A stretch of 64,000 nt of DNA from Cytobacillus sp. S13-E01 (GCF_029193815.1 NZ_JARFVC010000012.1:23977-87976), one strand, 5' to 3'; shown: positions 25,585 to 35,517, counted from the stretch's first letter. Numbers and translations are program-made. The notes: generated by a model from the letters alone, not told the origin.

Positions 25585-26325
25585 ATGGAAGAAACGATAA
25601 GTTTACGAGAATTATTCCAAACGTTAAAAAAACGATTTTGGTTAATCGCAATTATTGCAGTGCTGGCAACAGCAGTAAGTGGGATCGTTAGTTATTTTGT
25701 ACTAACACCAGTCTACCAAGCGTCTACACAACTACTAGTCAATCAATCTAAAAGTGATCAGCCAGTTTTTAACACAAATGAAATTCAGACAAACTTACAG
25801 CTGATCAATACGTACAATGTCATTATTAAAAGTCCTGCTATTTTAAATCTAGTAATAGAAGACCTTGATCTTGCTATGTCTACTGAAGCGTTAAATGGAA
25901 AGATTACTGTAGGTAGTGAGCAAAATTCACAAGTTGTGTTAATAACAGTTCAAGATCCGGATGCGTTTATGGCTGCTGATATTGCAAACACAGTTGCTAG
26001 TGTGTTTCAACGTGAAATCAGTAACATAATGAATGTGGATAATGTTAGTATCTTAGCTAAATCAGAAGTGAAAGAAAACCCGGCTCCTGTTAAACCACAA
26101 CCGACCCTTAATATGGCTATAGCCTTAGTTGTTGGGTTAATGCTGGGGGTTGGCTTATCCTTTTTACTAGAGTACTTAGATAATACGATAAAAAATGAAC
26201 AAGATATTGAGAAGCTACTGGAGCTCCCGGTATTAGGTGCGATTACAACAATGACCGAGGAAGCTAAAGGGAAGAAGGCAAATAATAAGATGTCTGATGT
26301 AAGAGGTGAGACGGTTGGTTCTTAA
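25585..26325 (+). CDS. Wzz/CpsC-like polysaccharide chain-length and kinase activator protein
   Basis: 246 residues. Short cytoplasmic N-terminus (EETISLRELFQTLKKRFW), TM1 at about 19-41, an extracellular loop, the proline-rich NPAPVKPQPTLN segment and TM2 at about 178-198, then a cytoplasmic tail. This is the CpsC/CapA/EpsA pattern of Gram-positive Wzz proteins, which set polymer length and activate the separate BY-kinase through the C-terminal tail. RBS AGGAGGG. It opens the main polysaccharide operon and overlaps the kinase gene. Confidence 0.93.
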   Translation: MEETISLRELFQTLKKRFWLIAIIAVLATAVSGIVSYFVLTPVYQASTQLLVNQSKSDQPVFNTNEIQTNLQLINTYNVIIKSPAILNLVIEDLDLAMSTEALNGKITVGSEQNSQVVLITVQDPDAFMAADIANTVASVFQREISNIMNVDNVSILAKSEVKENPAPVKPQPTLNMAIALVVGLMLGVGLSFLLEYLDNTIKNEQDIEKLLELPVLGAITTMTEEAKGKKANNKMSDVRGETVGS

Positions 26326-27025
26326 AATTGGAAAGAAAAATAATCAGTTCCTACAACAAACAGGTCGTAATTTGATTTCGAATTCGGATCCAAGATCACC
26401 CATTTCTGAGCAGTATCGAACGATTCGTACAAATATTCAATTTTCAGCAGTTGATCAAGAAATAAAAACATTGATGGTCACCTCCGCGGGACCTGGTGAA
26501 GGAAAATCGACAACTGTTGCCAACCTTGCAATCGTTTTTGCTCAGCAAGGGAAAAGAGTATTACTAATTGATGCGGATTTACGTAAGCCGACAATTCATT
26601 ATACATTCCGTCAAGAAAATCATACAGGCTTAACAAATGTACTAACAAAACAAGTGACAATCGAAAAAGCTGTTCAAAAAACAGATATTGAACATTTATA
26701 TACGTTAACAAGTGGACCAATTCCACCAAATCCAGCAGAATTATTAGGGGCAAAATCAATGGATGATTTCCTAGTAACAGCATGTGAACAATTCGACATA
26801 GTGTTGTTCGACACCCCTCCAGTGCTAGCTGTAACAGACGCGCAAGTTTTGTCGAATAAATGTAATGGAGCGATATTAGTTGTATATAGTGGTAAAACGG
26901 AAACAGATGCAGCAATTAAAGCAAAAGAGCTTTTAGTAGCGGCGAAAGCGAAACTATTAGGAGTGGTCCTAAATCAGAAGAAACAAAAAGATAGCCAATA
27001 TTACTATTACTACGGTTCTAAATAG
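26315..27025 (+). CDS. CpsD/CapB-type bacterial tyrosine kinase
   Basis: About 236 residues; cytoplasmic autophosphorylating kinase that couples polymerisation to assembly. Visible motifs are Walker A SAGPGEGKSTT, Walker A' LLIDADLRKPT, Walker B VLFDTPPV and the C-terminal tyrosine cluster YYYYYG that becomes phosphorylated. TTG 26315 is the likely start, with AGAGGTGAG just upstream; GTG 26306 lies within it. It overlaps the Wzz-like gene by 11 bases. As usual in Firmicutes, membrane and kinase parts are separate proteins. Confidence 0.93.
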   Translation: MVLKIGKKNNQFLQQTGRNLISNSDPRSPISEQYRTIRTNIQFSAVDQEIKTLMVTSAGPGEGKSTTVANLAIVFAQQGKRVLLIDADLRKPTIHYTFRQENHTGLTNVLTKQVTIEKAVQKTDIEHLYTLTSGPIPPNPAELLGAKSMDDFLVTACEQFDIVLFDTPPVLAVTDAQVLSNKCNGAILVVYSGKTETDAAIKAKELLVAAKAKLLGVVLNQKKQKDSQYYYYYGSK

Positions 27026-27131
27026 ACATAATTCGACAAAATACACCCGTATGAATAGATGTTATTTCATGATAATATGTAGATTGTCGAAGAAATAGTA
27101 CGAAAGATGTAGAAAAGAGGGGGCGTTTGTA

Positions 27132-27902
27132 ATGATTGATATTCACTGCCATATAGTATTTGGAGTAGACGATGGTGCAAAAGAACTAAATGATAGTATC
27201 GACATGGCGAAGGTGGCAGTTGAAGAAGGAATTACAACAATCATTGCAACGCCCCATCATAATAATGGTCAATATAATAACTCTAAGCTTGATATTATTA
27301 ATAGAGTTGCAATGTTGAACGACGAATTGAAACAAAGGCAAATCCCACTAACGATTCTACCAGGTCAAGAACCACGCATCTATGGAGAAATTCTAGAAGA
27401 TTTTCACAATGGTCAAATACTCACCCTCAACAATTCAGAGAAATATCTATTTATAGAGCTACCAGCTGGTCATGTACCAAGATACACGGAACAGTTATTG
27501 TTTGATATTCAAATGAAAGGGCTAGTTCCAATCATCGTCCATCCTGAGCGAAACCAAGAAATCATTGAAAATCCTGATATTTTATATCAGTTTGTGAAAA
27601 AAGGAGCATGTACACAAGTAACTGCTTCTAGTGTCGCTGGCTACTTCGGGAAAAAGATTAAGAAGTTCTCGCTACAGTTGATAGAAGCGAATCTTGCCCA
27701 TTTTATTGCGAGTGATGCTCATAACATCTCGAGTAGATCGTTTAAAATGAGAGAGGCCTATGGAGTGGTTGAGAAAGAGTTTGGGATGAATGGGGTCTAT
27801 TTGTTTCAGGAGAATGCAGAGCTGCTCATTGATAGGAAGACAGTATATAAAGAAATACCCACTAGAGTAAAGAAACGGAAGTTGTTAGGGATATTTGGGT
27901 GA
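27132..27902 (+). CDS. CpsB/YwqE-type tyrosine-protein phosphatase (PHP)
   Basis: 256 residues, manganese-dependent PHP phosphatase that dephosphorylates the tyrosine cluster of the kinase. Metal ligands are visible in MIDIHCHIVFGVDDG (His5, His7), the TPHHN segment, the Glu in GQEPRI, HPERN and the late SDAHN. RBS GGGGGCG. It lies 106 bases behind the kinase, completing the Wzz-kinase-phosphatase trio. Confidence 0.93.
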   Translation: MIDIHCHIVFGVDDGAKELNDSIDMAKVAVEEGITTIIATPHHNNGQYNNSKLDIINRVAMLNDELKQRQIPLTILPGQEPRIYGEILEDFHNGQILTLNNSEKYLFIELPAGHVPRYTEQLLFDIQMKGLVPIIVHPERNQEIIENPDILYQFVKKGACTQVTASSVAGYFGKKIKKFSLQLIEANLAHFIASDAHNISSRSFKMREAYGVVEKEFGMNGVYLFQENAELLIDRKTVYKEIPTRVKKRKLLGIFG

Positions 27903-28195
27903 TTGTTATGAAAAGGTTTAATTAATTACCAAATATTTGAAAAGGGATGACCGATACATTTGACAAGAAGCAAGTTATGAACAGTTGAAAGAGCTGTAAT
28001 TGCTTATAGATCGAAAGATTTATAGTAGGTTACTAGAGATAAAAAGAGAAGTTAAATAAGCCCTTTTTTTTTATCTCTTAATAGTAATTAATTGAGATAG
28101 AGGTTCTAGTTATCTTGTTTTGATCATTTAAAACACTGTACCTAGAATCTTTAGAATGTACGTTAGATAGATAGATAACGAAAGGGGAGTTTATT
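27903..28195 (+). other. Intergenic region with a possible hairpin
   Basis: AGAGATAAAAAG (from 28035) can pair with the T-rich CTTTTT...ATCTCT ending near 28079, an AT-rich hairpin that could reduce transcription before the dehydratase gene. No ORF, repeat or clear promoter pair is recognised. Confidence 0.4.
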
Positions 28196-30022
28196 ATGAC
28201 CTATAAGAAGAGGCTTACGTTTTTAGTGGTTGTTGATTCGGTTATTGTGTTAACAGCTATTTATATCGGTTATTTTACCTTAAATCCATATTTGGAAATT
28301 TATACTTATCCTTCATTATTATTAAGTTCGATTACCTTATTATTAAGTCATCACTTTTTTGCTTCCGTCTATCACCTTTATAAAAAGGCGTGGGAGTATG
28401 CGAGTATCGGGGAGTTATTAATTATTTTTAAGGCTGTAACTCTCTCAATTGTTACGTTAGCGGCTATACAAATGCTTGTTGTTGGGAATGTATATGTTCG
28501 AGTTCTAATGTTAACGTGGATGCTTCATATTATCTTGATTGGTGGGTCGCGTTTTTCGTGGCGAATGTATCGTGATACGTATATTAAGAATAGTAAGTCT
28601 AAAAAGAAGACATTAATTATTGGTGCGGGTGCGGCTGGAACAATGGTTGTTCGCCAGCTTAAGCAAAACATGGAAGCGGATCTGTTGCCAGTCGCGTTTA
28701 TTGATGATGATGTGAAGAAACAGCAGCTTCATATTTTAGGATTACCTGTTATTGGTGGGGTAGAGAAAATTGAGCAGGTAGTGAAAGAGTTAGAGATTGA
28801 CAATATTGTTATTGCGATTCCTTCTTTAACAAAGAAGGAAATTAATACGATTTTTACTGAATGTAGTAAGACAAAAGCGAAAACGAAAATTATCCCGATG
28901 TTAGAGGATTTAATGCTTGGGAAAGTATCTGTTAATCAATTCCGGGATGTGCAGGTAGAGGATTTACTTGGTAGAGAGCCTGTTGAGCTTAATGTTGAGA
29001 GTATTGCGGAGAAGATTACAGGTAAGACAGTATTGGTTACTGGTGCTGGTGGGTCAATTGGGTCGGAGATATGTAGACAGATTTGTGGATTTAAGCCGAA
29101 AACGCTTGTATTGGTAGGTCATGGTGAGAATAGTATTTATTTGATTGATATGGAGTTGCGGAAGAATTATCAAACTGAAATTGAAATTGTACCTGTCATT
29201 GGGGATATCCAGGATCGGACGAAGATGTTTGATGTGATGGATATGTATAAGCCTGATGTTGTGTATCATGCGGCGGCGCATAAGCATGTTCCGTTGATGG
29301 AATATAACCCAATTGAGGCTGTGAAGAACAATGTGATTGGGACGAAGAATGTGGCGGAAGCGGCAGATACGTTTGGTGTGAAGAACTTTGTGCTTGTTTC
29401 CTCGGATAAGGCGGTTAATCCGACCAATGTGATGGGGTCGACGAAGCGGATTGCGGAGATGGTGATTCAGAATCTCTCTAAGACTAGTAACACGAAGTTT
29501 GTGGCTGTGAGGTTTGGGAATGTGCTTGGGAGTAGGGGGAGTGTTATTCCGCTCTTTAAGGCGCAGATTCAAGCTGGAGGGCCGGTTACGGTTACACATC
29601 CTGAGATGACGAGGTATTTTATGACGATTCCTGAAGCGTCAAGGCTTGTGATGCAGGCCGGGGCCTTGGCTCGTGGAGGAGAAATATTCGTTCTTGATAT
29701 GGGGGAGCCGGTTAAAATTGTTGACCTTGCGGTAAATTTGATTAAGTTATCGGGATACTCAGTTGATGAGATTGGGGTCGCTTTTTCAGGGATTAGGCCT
29801 GGTGAAAAGATGTTTGAGGAGTTACTTGGTGAGGGTGAAGTTCATGGGGAGGTTGTGTTTCCGAAGATTCATATTGGGAAGACTTCTAGTTTGTACATGG
29901 ATGAAGTGAATGAGATTATTGATAGCTTTATGGTGGTAGATAGTGAGTTTTTAAGGGAAAGATTGTTGGATTTGGCTAATAATAGAGTGGATGTTAAGCG
30001 GAGGGTTTCGGTGGCTAATTAG
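28196..30022 (+). CDS. Membrane UDP-GlcNAc 4,6-dehydratase (EpsC/CapD/WbpM/PglF type)
   Basis: 608 residues. About four N-terminal membrane segments (1-110), a first Rossmann domain (LIIGAGAAGTMV near 140) and a C-terminal catalytic SDR domain with TGAGGSIGSE near 280, HAAAHKHVPLME and SSDKAVNPTNVMGSTKR. In this subfamily the usual catalytic Tyr of YxxxK is replaced by Met, exactly as seen here (MGSTK). It converts UDP-GlcNAc to the 4-keto-6-deoxy sugar, the substrate for the EpsN-like aminotransferase at 32275. The 3' half is richer in G/C than its neighbours. Confidence 0.93.
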   Translation: MTYKKRLTFLVVVDSVIVLTAIYIGYFTLNPYLEIYTYPSLLLSSITLLLSHHFFASVYHLYKKAWEYASIGELLIIFKAVTLSIVTLAAIQMLVVGNVYVRVLMLTWMLHIILIGGSRFSWRMYRDTYIKNSKSKKKTLIIGAGAAGTMVVRQLKQNMEADLLPVAFIDDDVKKQQLHILGLPVIGGVEKIEQVVKELEIDNIVIAIPSLTKKEINTIFTECSKTKAKTKIIPMLEDLMLGKVSVNQFRDVQVEDLLGREPVELNVESIAEKITGKTVLVTGAGGSIGSEICRQICGFKPKTLVLVGHGENSIYLIDMELRKNYQTEIEIVPVIGDIQDRTKMFDVMDMYKPDVVYHAAAHKHVPLMEYNPIEAVKNNVIGTKNVAEAADTFGVKNFVLVSSDKAVNPTNVMGSTKRIAEMVIQNLSKTSNTKFVAVRFGNVLGSRGSVIPLFKAQIQAGGPVTVTHPEMTRYFMTIPEASRLVMQAGALARGGEIFVLDMGEPVKIVDLAVNLIKLSGYSVDEIGVAFSGIRPGEKMFEELLGEGEVHGEVVFPKIHIGKTSSLYMDEVNEIIDSFMVVDSEFLRERLLDLANNRVDVKRRVSVAN

Positions 30023-30170
30023 AGCATAAAGTTAACTTTGAAGCTCTTTCGAACTCGAGATAGATTGAGAATAATTCGCAGTTCTTCAAGCTAGAAAAAC
30101 GTACTAGAAAATTTAGATGAAGAGTTACTTTTTAGGGCGTAGTGACAAGTAAAAAAAGGGGGGACATGGT

Positions 30171-31049
30171 ATGAAGGTAAGAAAGGCGATAATACCTGCA
30201 GCGGGACTTGGAACAAGGTTTCTTCCGGCTACTAAGGCAATGCCTAAGGAAATGTTACCGATTGTTGATAAGCCTACGATTCAGTATATTGTTGAAGAAG
30301 CCGTTGAATCGGGGATTGAAGATATTATTATTGTTACCGGTAAAGGGAAGAGAGCGATTGAAGATCATTTTGATAACTCTTTCGAGTTAGAGCATAATTT
30401 GCTAGAAAAAGGGAAATTGGAGCTTTTAGATGAGGTTCAAAAGTCTTCAAAGGTTGATATACATTATATTCGTCAAAAAGAACCTAGGGGATTAGGGCAT
30501 GCAGTGTGGTGTGCTCGCAAGTTTATTGGAAATGAGCCGTTTGCGGTCCTTCTTGGGGATGATATTGTTCAAGCGGAGAAGCCATGTTTACGTCAATTAA
30601 TGGATGAGTATGATAAGACTTTTGCTTCTATTATAGGGGTTCAGACTGTTCCAACGGATGAGACCCATAGGTACGGAATTGTTGATCCTTCGGTTCAAGA
30701 CGGGCGTAGGTATCAGGTTAATCATTTTGTTGAGAAGCCAGCACCAGGAACTGCTCCTTCTAATCTTGCGATAATGGGAAGGTATATTCTGACTCCTGAG
30801 ATTTTTATGTTTTTGGAGAAACAAGAGACTGGTGCTGGTGGAGAAATTCAGTTGACTGATGCAATTGGGCGATTGAATCAGATTCAAAGAGTGTTTGCTT
30901 ATGATTTTGAGGGGACACGTTATGATGTTGGCGAGAAGATTGGGTTTATTAAGACGCAGGTAGAGTTTGCGTTAAAAAACGCAGAATTGCGCGGGGAGTT
31001 GCTGGAGTTTTTGAAGTCGGTAATTGATTCTAATAAGATGTCTATTTAA
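30171..31049 (+). CDS. galU: UTP-glucose-1-phosphate uridylyltransferase
   Basis: 292 residues, full length for GalU/GtaB. It makes UDP-glucose from glucose-1-phosphate and UTP. The N-terminal [20 protein letters not shown] nucleotide-binding and metal loop, the VEKPAPG segment and the [10 protein letters not shown] motif are all present. RBS AAAGGGGGG. UDP-glucose would feed the Ugd enzyme at 49998 and other glycosyltransferases. It is followed by repeat A without an obvious terminator. Confidence 0.95.
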   Translation: MKVRKAIIPAAGLGTRFLPATKAMPKEMLPIVDKPTIQYIVEEAVESGIEDIIIVTGKGKRAIEDHFDNSFELEHNLLEKGKLELLDEVQKSSKVDIHYIRQKEPRGLGHAVWCARKFIGNEPFAVLLGDDIVQAEKPCLRQLMDEYDKTFASIIGVQTVPTDETHRYGIVDPSVQDGRRYQVNHFVEKPAPGTAPSNLAIMGRYILTPEIFMFLEKQETGAGGEIQLTDAIGRLNQIQRVFAYDFEGTRYDVGEKIGFIKTQVEFALKNAELRGELLEFLKSVIDSNKMSI

Positions 31050-31082
31050 TTGAATTTAATGGATTGATGTAGATTTTTAAAA

Positions 31083-31190
31083 AAGGTAAGAAAGTATAAA
31101 AAATTTTACTAAGTTTTAGTGTCTAGCTCCGGGCGCCATCGGACCTGAGGTCATAAGCCGATAGGCGGGCGCGCCTTTCGCTTTTCTTAT
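31083..31190. repeat. Dispersed intergenic repeat A, copy 5
   Basis: AAGGTAAGAAAGTATAAAAA, TAGTTTTAGTGTCTAGCTCC, GGGCGCCATCGGACCTGAGG, CCGATAGGCGGGCGCG and CGCTTTTCTT. The central hairpin is shortened compared with copy 4. Confidence 0.85.
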
Positions 31191-31433
31191 GGTGATGTCT
31201 CCTTACCTGTATCAATGGAGGCACTCGGGTATGCTGTGGGTCGTTATGACCTTAGACACGTAAGGTTGTCGGTGGTGTGGTGTGAGGTGGGGTTGGATGC
31301 CCTGTGTTTTGTTTTTTAATGAACTATTGAATCACTTGCGTGATTGTAATTTAGTATAAGAAATCATGTATCTTCGAGTAACAAATGCTTTTTCCTTGTG
31401 AAGATAGGTTTTAAGCGTGGAGGTATTGTTATT
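31191..31433 (+). other. Non-coding leader before the pilin-like gene
   Basis: GT-rich, without an ORF. CCTTAC at about 31201 and GTAAGG at about 31260 could pair across a 55-base segment holding small hairpins, so a structured leader RNA is possible. It matches no riboswitch class I know. Confidence 0.3.
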
Positions 31434-31802
31434 ATGAATGAAAATGGTGATCGATGCTTAAATAACAATGGATTGACTTTAATCGAAGTTATTGTGGTAG
31501 TTGTCATCATGGCGATTTTAACCGCTATTGCAGTCCCATCTGTCATGGGGTATATAGAAACTGCCAAGGCGGATGTTTGCGATGCTAATCGTGTGCAGTT
31601 GGAAAGAACGTATGAGACATATTTGATTGTTAACAATATACATCATTCAGATGCGGTATTTGGACAACATCTACGTGATTATGGCGCAGAGGTTTGTCAG
31701 GTGGGCGGTGATATGAGCTATGTTGATGGGGTAGTTGAGTGTAGTGTGCATTATGGTGGTGAGGAACAAGAGGAAGAAGATGGGGATGTTCCTTTTCTGT
31801 GA
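31434..31802 (+). CDS. Type IV pilin-like / pseudopilin protein
   Basis: 122 residues. The class III signal NNNGLTLIEVIVVVVIMAIL has the prepilin peptidase site G|LTLIE, with Glu at position +5, followed by the hydrophobic helix. The remainder is a short globular part with cysteines in DVCDAN, EVCQVG and VECSVH and an acidic tail (EEQEEEDGDVPFL). ATG 31434 has GTGGAGGT nine bases upstream; an in-frame GTG at 31398 has no RBS. No pilus ATPase, prepilin peptidase or platform gene is nearby, so it must use machinery encoded elsewhere (com-type). Confidence 0.85.
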   Translation: MNENGDRCLNNNGLTLIEVIVVVVIMAILTAIAVPSVMGYIETAKADVCDANRVQLERTYETYLIVNNIHHSDAVFGQHLRDYGAEVCQVGGDMSYVDGVVECSVHYGGEEQEEEDGDVPFL

Positions 31803-32274
31803 TGAATATTGTTTTAAAAGAAGGGTTTAGGAATGTTAGAAATGCTTGATGGAATTAAGCCCCGGTAATAAATGAAAAGATAACTTTAAGAACATGGTTC
31901 TTTTTACGGAGGTAGAATTTTGCTGGGTTATTTATAATTTTACCTTCTTTTTGATTGAGTGGTGGGGTGGAACTGACTATCATGGTTAGATTGAACGCTA
32001 TAAACCTTGCGGGATAAGGGTTTGAGGCGTGTTTAGTTAGATTTATAGATTGATTGAATGGTATATATAAATAGGAAGAAACTCGCTTTAAAATGATTTT
32101 AACTTGAATATCTATTTCGTATTTGTTAAGTAGATTGAATAGATATTACGACGTGGGTATGTAAAGTAAATGTAATTTGGTGGTTTAGTAGTTGATTGGA
32201 AAGGAAACTTCAATATCCAGTTAAGTCCTAAACTACTAAAATATTATCCTAACATAGGAAGGAAGTATTTACAG
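31803..32274 (+). other. 472-base non-coding region with two hairpins
   Basis: AAGAAC-ATG-GTTCTT followed by TTT at 31888-31904 resembles a weak terminator for the pilin gene. TTTAGTAGTT (32184-32193) and its complement AACTACTAAA (32231-32240) form a 10-bp stem 35 bases before the aminotransferase start. No ORF with an RBS is seen. A promoter for the following long gene run is expected here but is not obvious. Confidence 0.45.
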
Positions 32275-33405
32275 ATGGAGACAACAAAAGTGCACGAAAG
32301 AATATTTCTGTCATCACCACATATGAGTGATGAGGGATACGAGATGGAGTATGTAAAGGAAGCATTTGATACGAATTGGATTGCTCCTCTGGGAGAAAAC
32401 GTAAATGAATTTGAAAAGGAATTAGCTGCTAAAGTTGGTTCTAAAGCAGCAGCAGCACTATCATCTGGTACTGGAGCGCTTCACTTAGCATTAAAAGCAG
32501 CAGATGTTGGTGAAGGAGATATCGTCTTCTGTCCAACGCTTACTTTCTCAGCTACAGCTAATCCAATTATCTATCAAAGTGCAATACCTGTATTTATAGA
32601 TAGTGACTATGAAACTTGGAACATGTGTCCTAAAGCTTTAGAAGAAGCTTTTAAGAAATATCCTGATGTGAAAGCAGTGATTGTTGTTCATCTTTATGGA
32701 CTATCTGCGGACATGGATAAGATTATGGAGGTTTGTAAGAAACATAATGTAACGGTTATAGAAGATGCAGCTGAATCTTTAGGGGCATACTATAAAGGTC
32801 AACACACGGGGAGCTTTGGGGATTATGGTATCTTCTCTTTTAATGGGAATAAAATAATCACCACATCAGGTGGTGGAATGCTAGTTTCCAATAATGAAGA
32901 AAGAATTGCTAAGGCGAGGTTTTGGGCAACACAATCTAGGGATTCAGCCAGGCATTATCAGCATAGCGAATTAGGATTCAATTATCGTATGAGTAATGTC
33001 GTTGCAGGGATTGGTCGAGGGCAGCTCAAGGTGTTAGACCAAAGAGTTGAGAAGAAGAGATACATCTTTGAATTTTATAAGAAAGAACTAGGAGATCTTG
33101 AGGGTGTTGAGTTCATGCCTGTTAATGAATGGGATGAACCGAACTATTGGTTAAGCTCTATGACATTGACTGGGAAAGTAAGACCGATCGATATTTTTGA
33201 AGCATTAGAAGTTAAGAATATCGAGTCAAGGCCGGTTTGGAAGCCAATGCATATGCAGCCGTTCTTTGAGAAGTATGACTTTGTTGGGACGGATGTATCG
33301 GAGAAGTTGTTTGAGAATGGGGTTTGTTTGCCGTCTGATACGAAGATAACGGATAGAGATTTGGAGAGAGTTGTAGAGATTATTAAAGGGTTGTGGTTAA
33401 AGTAA
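32275..33405 (+). CDS. EpsN/PglE-like sugar aminotransferase (DegT family)
   Basis: 376 residues, PLP enzyme of the DegT/DnrJ/EryC1/StrS family. The PLP Lys lies in [14 protein letters not shown], with the conserved EDAAESLGA Asp and [11 protein letters not shown] phosphate loop. It should aminate the 4-keto sugar made by the dehydratase at 28196 to UDP-4-amino-4,6-dideoxy-GlcNAc, as EpsN and PglE do. RBS AGGAAGGAAG. The stop codon overlaps the next start (TAATG). Confidence 0.92.
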   Translation: METTKVHERIFLSSPHMSDEGYEMEYVKEAFDTNWIAPLGENVNEFEKELAAKVGSKAAAALSSGTGALHLALKAADVGEGDIVFCPTLTFSATANPIIYQSAIPVFIDSDYETWNMCPKALEEAFKKYPDVKAVIVVHLYGLSADMDKIMEVCKKHNVTVIEDAAESLGAYYKGQHTGSFGDYGIFSFNGNKIITTSGGGMLVSNNEERIAKARFWATQSRDSARHYQHSELGFNYRMSNVVAGIGRGQLKVLDQRVEKKRYIFEFYKKELGDLEGVEFMPVNEWDEPNYWLSSMTLTGKVRPIDIFEALEVKNIESRPVWKPMHMQPFFEKYDFVGTDVSEKLFENGVCLPSDTKITDRDLERVVEIIKGLWLK

Positions 33406-34088
33406 TGAAAAAGTCTAAAGGCGGTATTTATAAAAGAGTGATAAAAAGGCCAATGGATTTCATCCTTTCATTGATTGCTATTGTTGTTCTCAGTCCGGTA
33501 CTTTTAATAGTTGCTATCCTTGTAAGAATAAAGCTTGGAAGTCCGGTGTTGTTTAAGCAAAATAGACCTGGACTAAATGAGCAGATTTTTATGATGTATA
33601 AGTTTAGGACAATGACAGATGAAAGAGATGAATATGGTGGAGAACTACTTTCCGATAGTGTCCGGTTGACGAATTTCGGAAAGTTCCTACGTTCAACATC
33701 TCTTGATGAACTCCCAGGACTTTTTAATATTCTAAAGGGAGATATGTCGATTATAGGACCAAGACCTTTGTTAGTTAGATATTTGCCATATTACCGTGAA
33801 GAGGAAAGGTTAAGGAGTAAAGTCAGACCAGGAATTACTGGATTAGCTCAAGTCAGTGGAAGAAATGCCCTTACTTGGGATGAACGCTTTCAAACAGATG
33901 TTAATTATGTGAATAATCTTTCTTTCATACTAGATGTCAAAATCTTAATTAACACAATTCTAGTGGTATTTCAGAGAAAAGATATCTTGGTTGGATCAGA
34001 ACATATTATGAAAGATCTAGATGTAGAGAGGAAAGATGAATTTAACTATGGACTTAGAAAACAGAAAAATAGAGGTCAGGTTAATTAG
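33405..34088 (+). CDS. Initiating sugar-1-phosphate transferase (EpsL/PglC type)
   Basis: 227 residues. One N-terminal membrane anchor ([20 protein letters not shown]) and the bacterial sugar transferase domain with [40 protein letters not shown] and [14 protein letters not shown]. It transfers the first sugar-1-phosphate, probably a bacillosamine-type sugar, to undecaprenyl phosphate on the inner membrane face. ATG 33405 overlaps the aminotransferase stop codon by one base. Its last 53 bases overlap the next gene. Confidence 0.92.
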   Translation: MKKSKGGIYKRVIKRPMDFILSLIAIVVLSPVLLIVAILVRIKLGSPVLFKQNRPGLNEQIFMMYKFRTMTDERDEYGGELLSDSVRLTNFGKFLRSTSLDELPGLFNILKGDMSIIGPRPLLVRYLPYYREEERLRSKVRPGITGLAQVSGRNALTWDERFQTDVNYVNNLSFILDVKILINTILVVFQRKDILVGSEHIMKDLDVERKDEFNYGLRKQKNRGQVN

Positions 34089-34542
34089 TGTAGAAGATCT
34101 GGTTGAAAATAAGATTTTTTTGATCAACTTATTAGAGGATAATCTTAAAATAAACTTTCCTAATATGAGCAATTTAACCGAGTACGCAATAAATGGTTAT
34201 GATGATATGCTTCGTTTTAAAAAGGACAATTCTGCTATCCTAATTGGAGCTTTTGATAAAGAAAAAATAATTGGTTTTCTTTGGGCTTACACAAGAGAAA
34301 TTCTTTCTGAGAGAAGGATACACATTGGGCATATAGTTGTAAACTCCGAAGTAAGGTCAGGAGGCATTGGTTCAAAGTTATTAAAGTGTCTTGAAGATTA
34401 TTCTATTCGTGTAAATATAAAAAAAATTGATTTAATGACAACTTTAGAAAACGAAAAAACAATGAAGTTTTATAAAGAAAATGGCTATTCAATTGTACGT
34501 GTTCAACTTGAAAAGGAGCTAGGTGATATTGATGATAATTGA
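34036..34542 (+). CDS. GNAT-family N-acetyltransferase
   Basis: 168 residues with the GNAT fold. Motif A with acetyl-CoA loop [16 protein letters not shown] and the C-terminal MKFYKENGY motif are clear. ATG 34036 has AGAGAGGA closely upstream; ATG 34048 is an alternative. It overlaps the sugar transferase by 53 bases. In eps/pgl clusters the matching slot holds a hexapeptide-repeat acetyltransferase (EpsM/PglD), so this enzyme may acetylate the 4-amino group instead. The substrate is inferred from position only. Confidence 0.8.
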   Translation: MNLTMDLENRKIEVRLISVEDLVENKIFLINLLEDNLKINFPNMSNLTEYAINGYDDMLRFKKDNSAILIGAFDKEKIIGFLWAYTREILSERRIHIGHIVVNSEVRSGGIGSKLLKCLEDYSIRVNIKKIDLMTTLENEKTMKFYKENGYSIVRVQLEKELGDIDDN

Positions 34543-35485
34543 AAAAACTGCTCTTAACAAAGATGATCAAAAATTACACGAGTACTATTATGACAGTGCT
34601 CGTGAGGGAATGTTTGATCTTTTAAATAATATGAAAAATGATAATCTAATTGATACATTATTTTTACCGGGTTACATTGGTTGGTCTCCCAGAGAAGGAA
34701 GTGGGATATTTGATCCAATTAACAAACTAGATGGTTTGTCTGTCCAATATTACAAGATGACATCCGATTTAAATATAGATTTAGAAGACCTTTCCCAAAG
34801 AATTAAAGACATCGGTAGGGGTAAATTTACAGTATTAGCAGTAAATTACTTTGGATTTATTGATTTGCGAATTAAAGATGTTGCCGATATAGTCAAAAAA
34901 TATTCAGGTTGGCTAATTGAAGATAATGCACATGGTTTTTTCACATACCAATACACAGAGGATAATTATTCAGATGCAACATTCTTTTCATTGCATAAAA
35001 TGTTCCCATTCAAAAATGGTGGGAGCCTAATCGTGAAAAATAGTAAACTTAAATCATTAAAATATAGTGGTAATAGCATTACTGATGTTGAGTATAATCC
35101 CTGGAATTATGATGTGAAGAACATAGCAAAAATGAGAAAAGAAAATTACGAGGTATTAGATAATATTATCCATAATGAAGAAGTGAGTGAATATTTTACA
35201 CCATTAAAAGATTGCTTATTGCCAGGTAATATTCCTCAAACCTATCCAGTTCGTATTAAAAAAGGAAATAGGGATAGAATATATGAATTAATGAATGAAG
35301 CCGGATTCGGAGTTGTTAGTCTATATCACACATTAATTGAACCTCTAAGGAGGCCTGAATATCAAACTAGTATTGAACTTTCAAATTGCATTATGAATCT
35401 ACCAGTACATCAGGATGTTAATAAAGATAAATATAAGGATATGATCAAATTACTTGTTAAATATTGTGAGGAAACAAGTGCATAG
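34532..35485 (+). CDS. DegT-like PLP-fold protein (divergent)
   Basis: 317 residues. Remnants of the DegT aminotransferase fold are visible: IEDNAHGFFTYQ (cofactor Asp-like) and FFSLHKMFPFKNGGSLIV (Lys in the PLP position), but it is shorter than the usual 370 residues and the N-terminal phosphate-binding SSGT loop is not recognisable. The start is uncertain; ATG 34532 has AGGTGAT five bases upstream, while GTG 34523 has AAAAGGAG. It overlaps the GNAT gene. It probably acts with the GNAT and FemAB-like genes on a side-group of the polymer; the reaction is unknown. Confidence 0.7.
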   Translation: MIIEKTALNKDDQKLHEYYYDSAREGMFDLLNNMKNDNLIDTLFLPGYIGWSPREGSGIFDPINKLDGLSVQYYKMTSDLNIDLEDLSQRIKDIGRGKFTVLAVNYFGFIDLRIKDVADIVKKYSGWLIEDNAHGFFTYQYTEDNYSDATFFSLHKMFPFKNGGSLIVKNSKLKSLKYSGNSITDVEYNPWNYDVKNIAKMRKENYEVLDNIIHNEEVSEYFTPLKDCLLPGNIPQTYPVRIKKGNRDRIYELMNEAGFGVVSLYHTLIEPLRRPEYQTSIELSNCIMNLPVHQDVNKDKYKDMIKLLVKYCEETSA

Positions 35486-35517
35486 GCATATCCAAGAGAG
35501 GATGTTTTTTAGAATTT

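Noticed and set aside
26478..26915. 145-codon antisense ORF within the tyrosine kinase gene
   Set aside because: It overlaps all the kinase motifs on the other strand, has no RBS and a low-complexity Leu-rich product.
29054..29599. 181-codon antisense ORF in the dehydratase gene
   Set aside because: It is rich in His, Arg and Asn with no RBS, an artefact of the codon use of the strongly supported plus-strand gene.
31191..31433. Possible c-di-GMP or other riboswitch before the pilin gene
   Set aside because: The conserved aptamer cores of known classes could not be found, only loose pairing potential.
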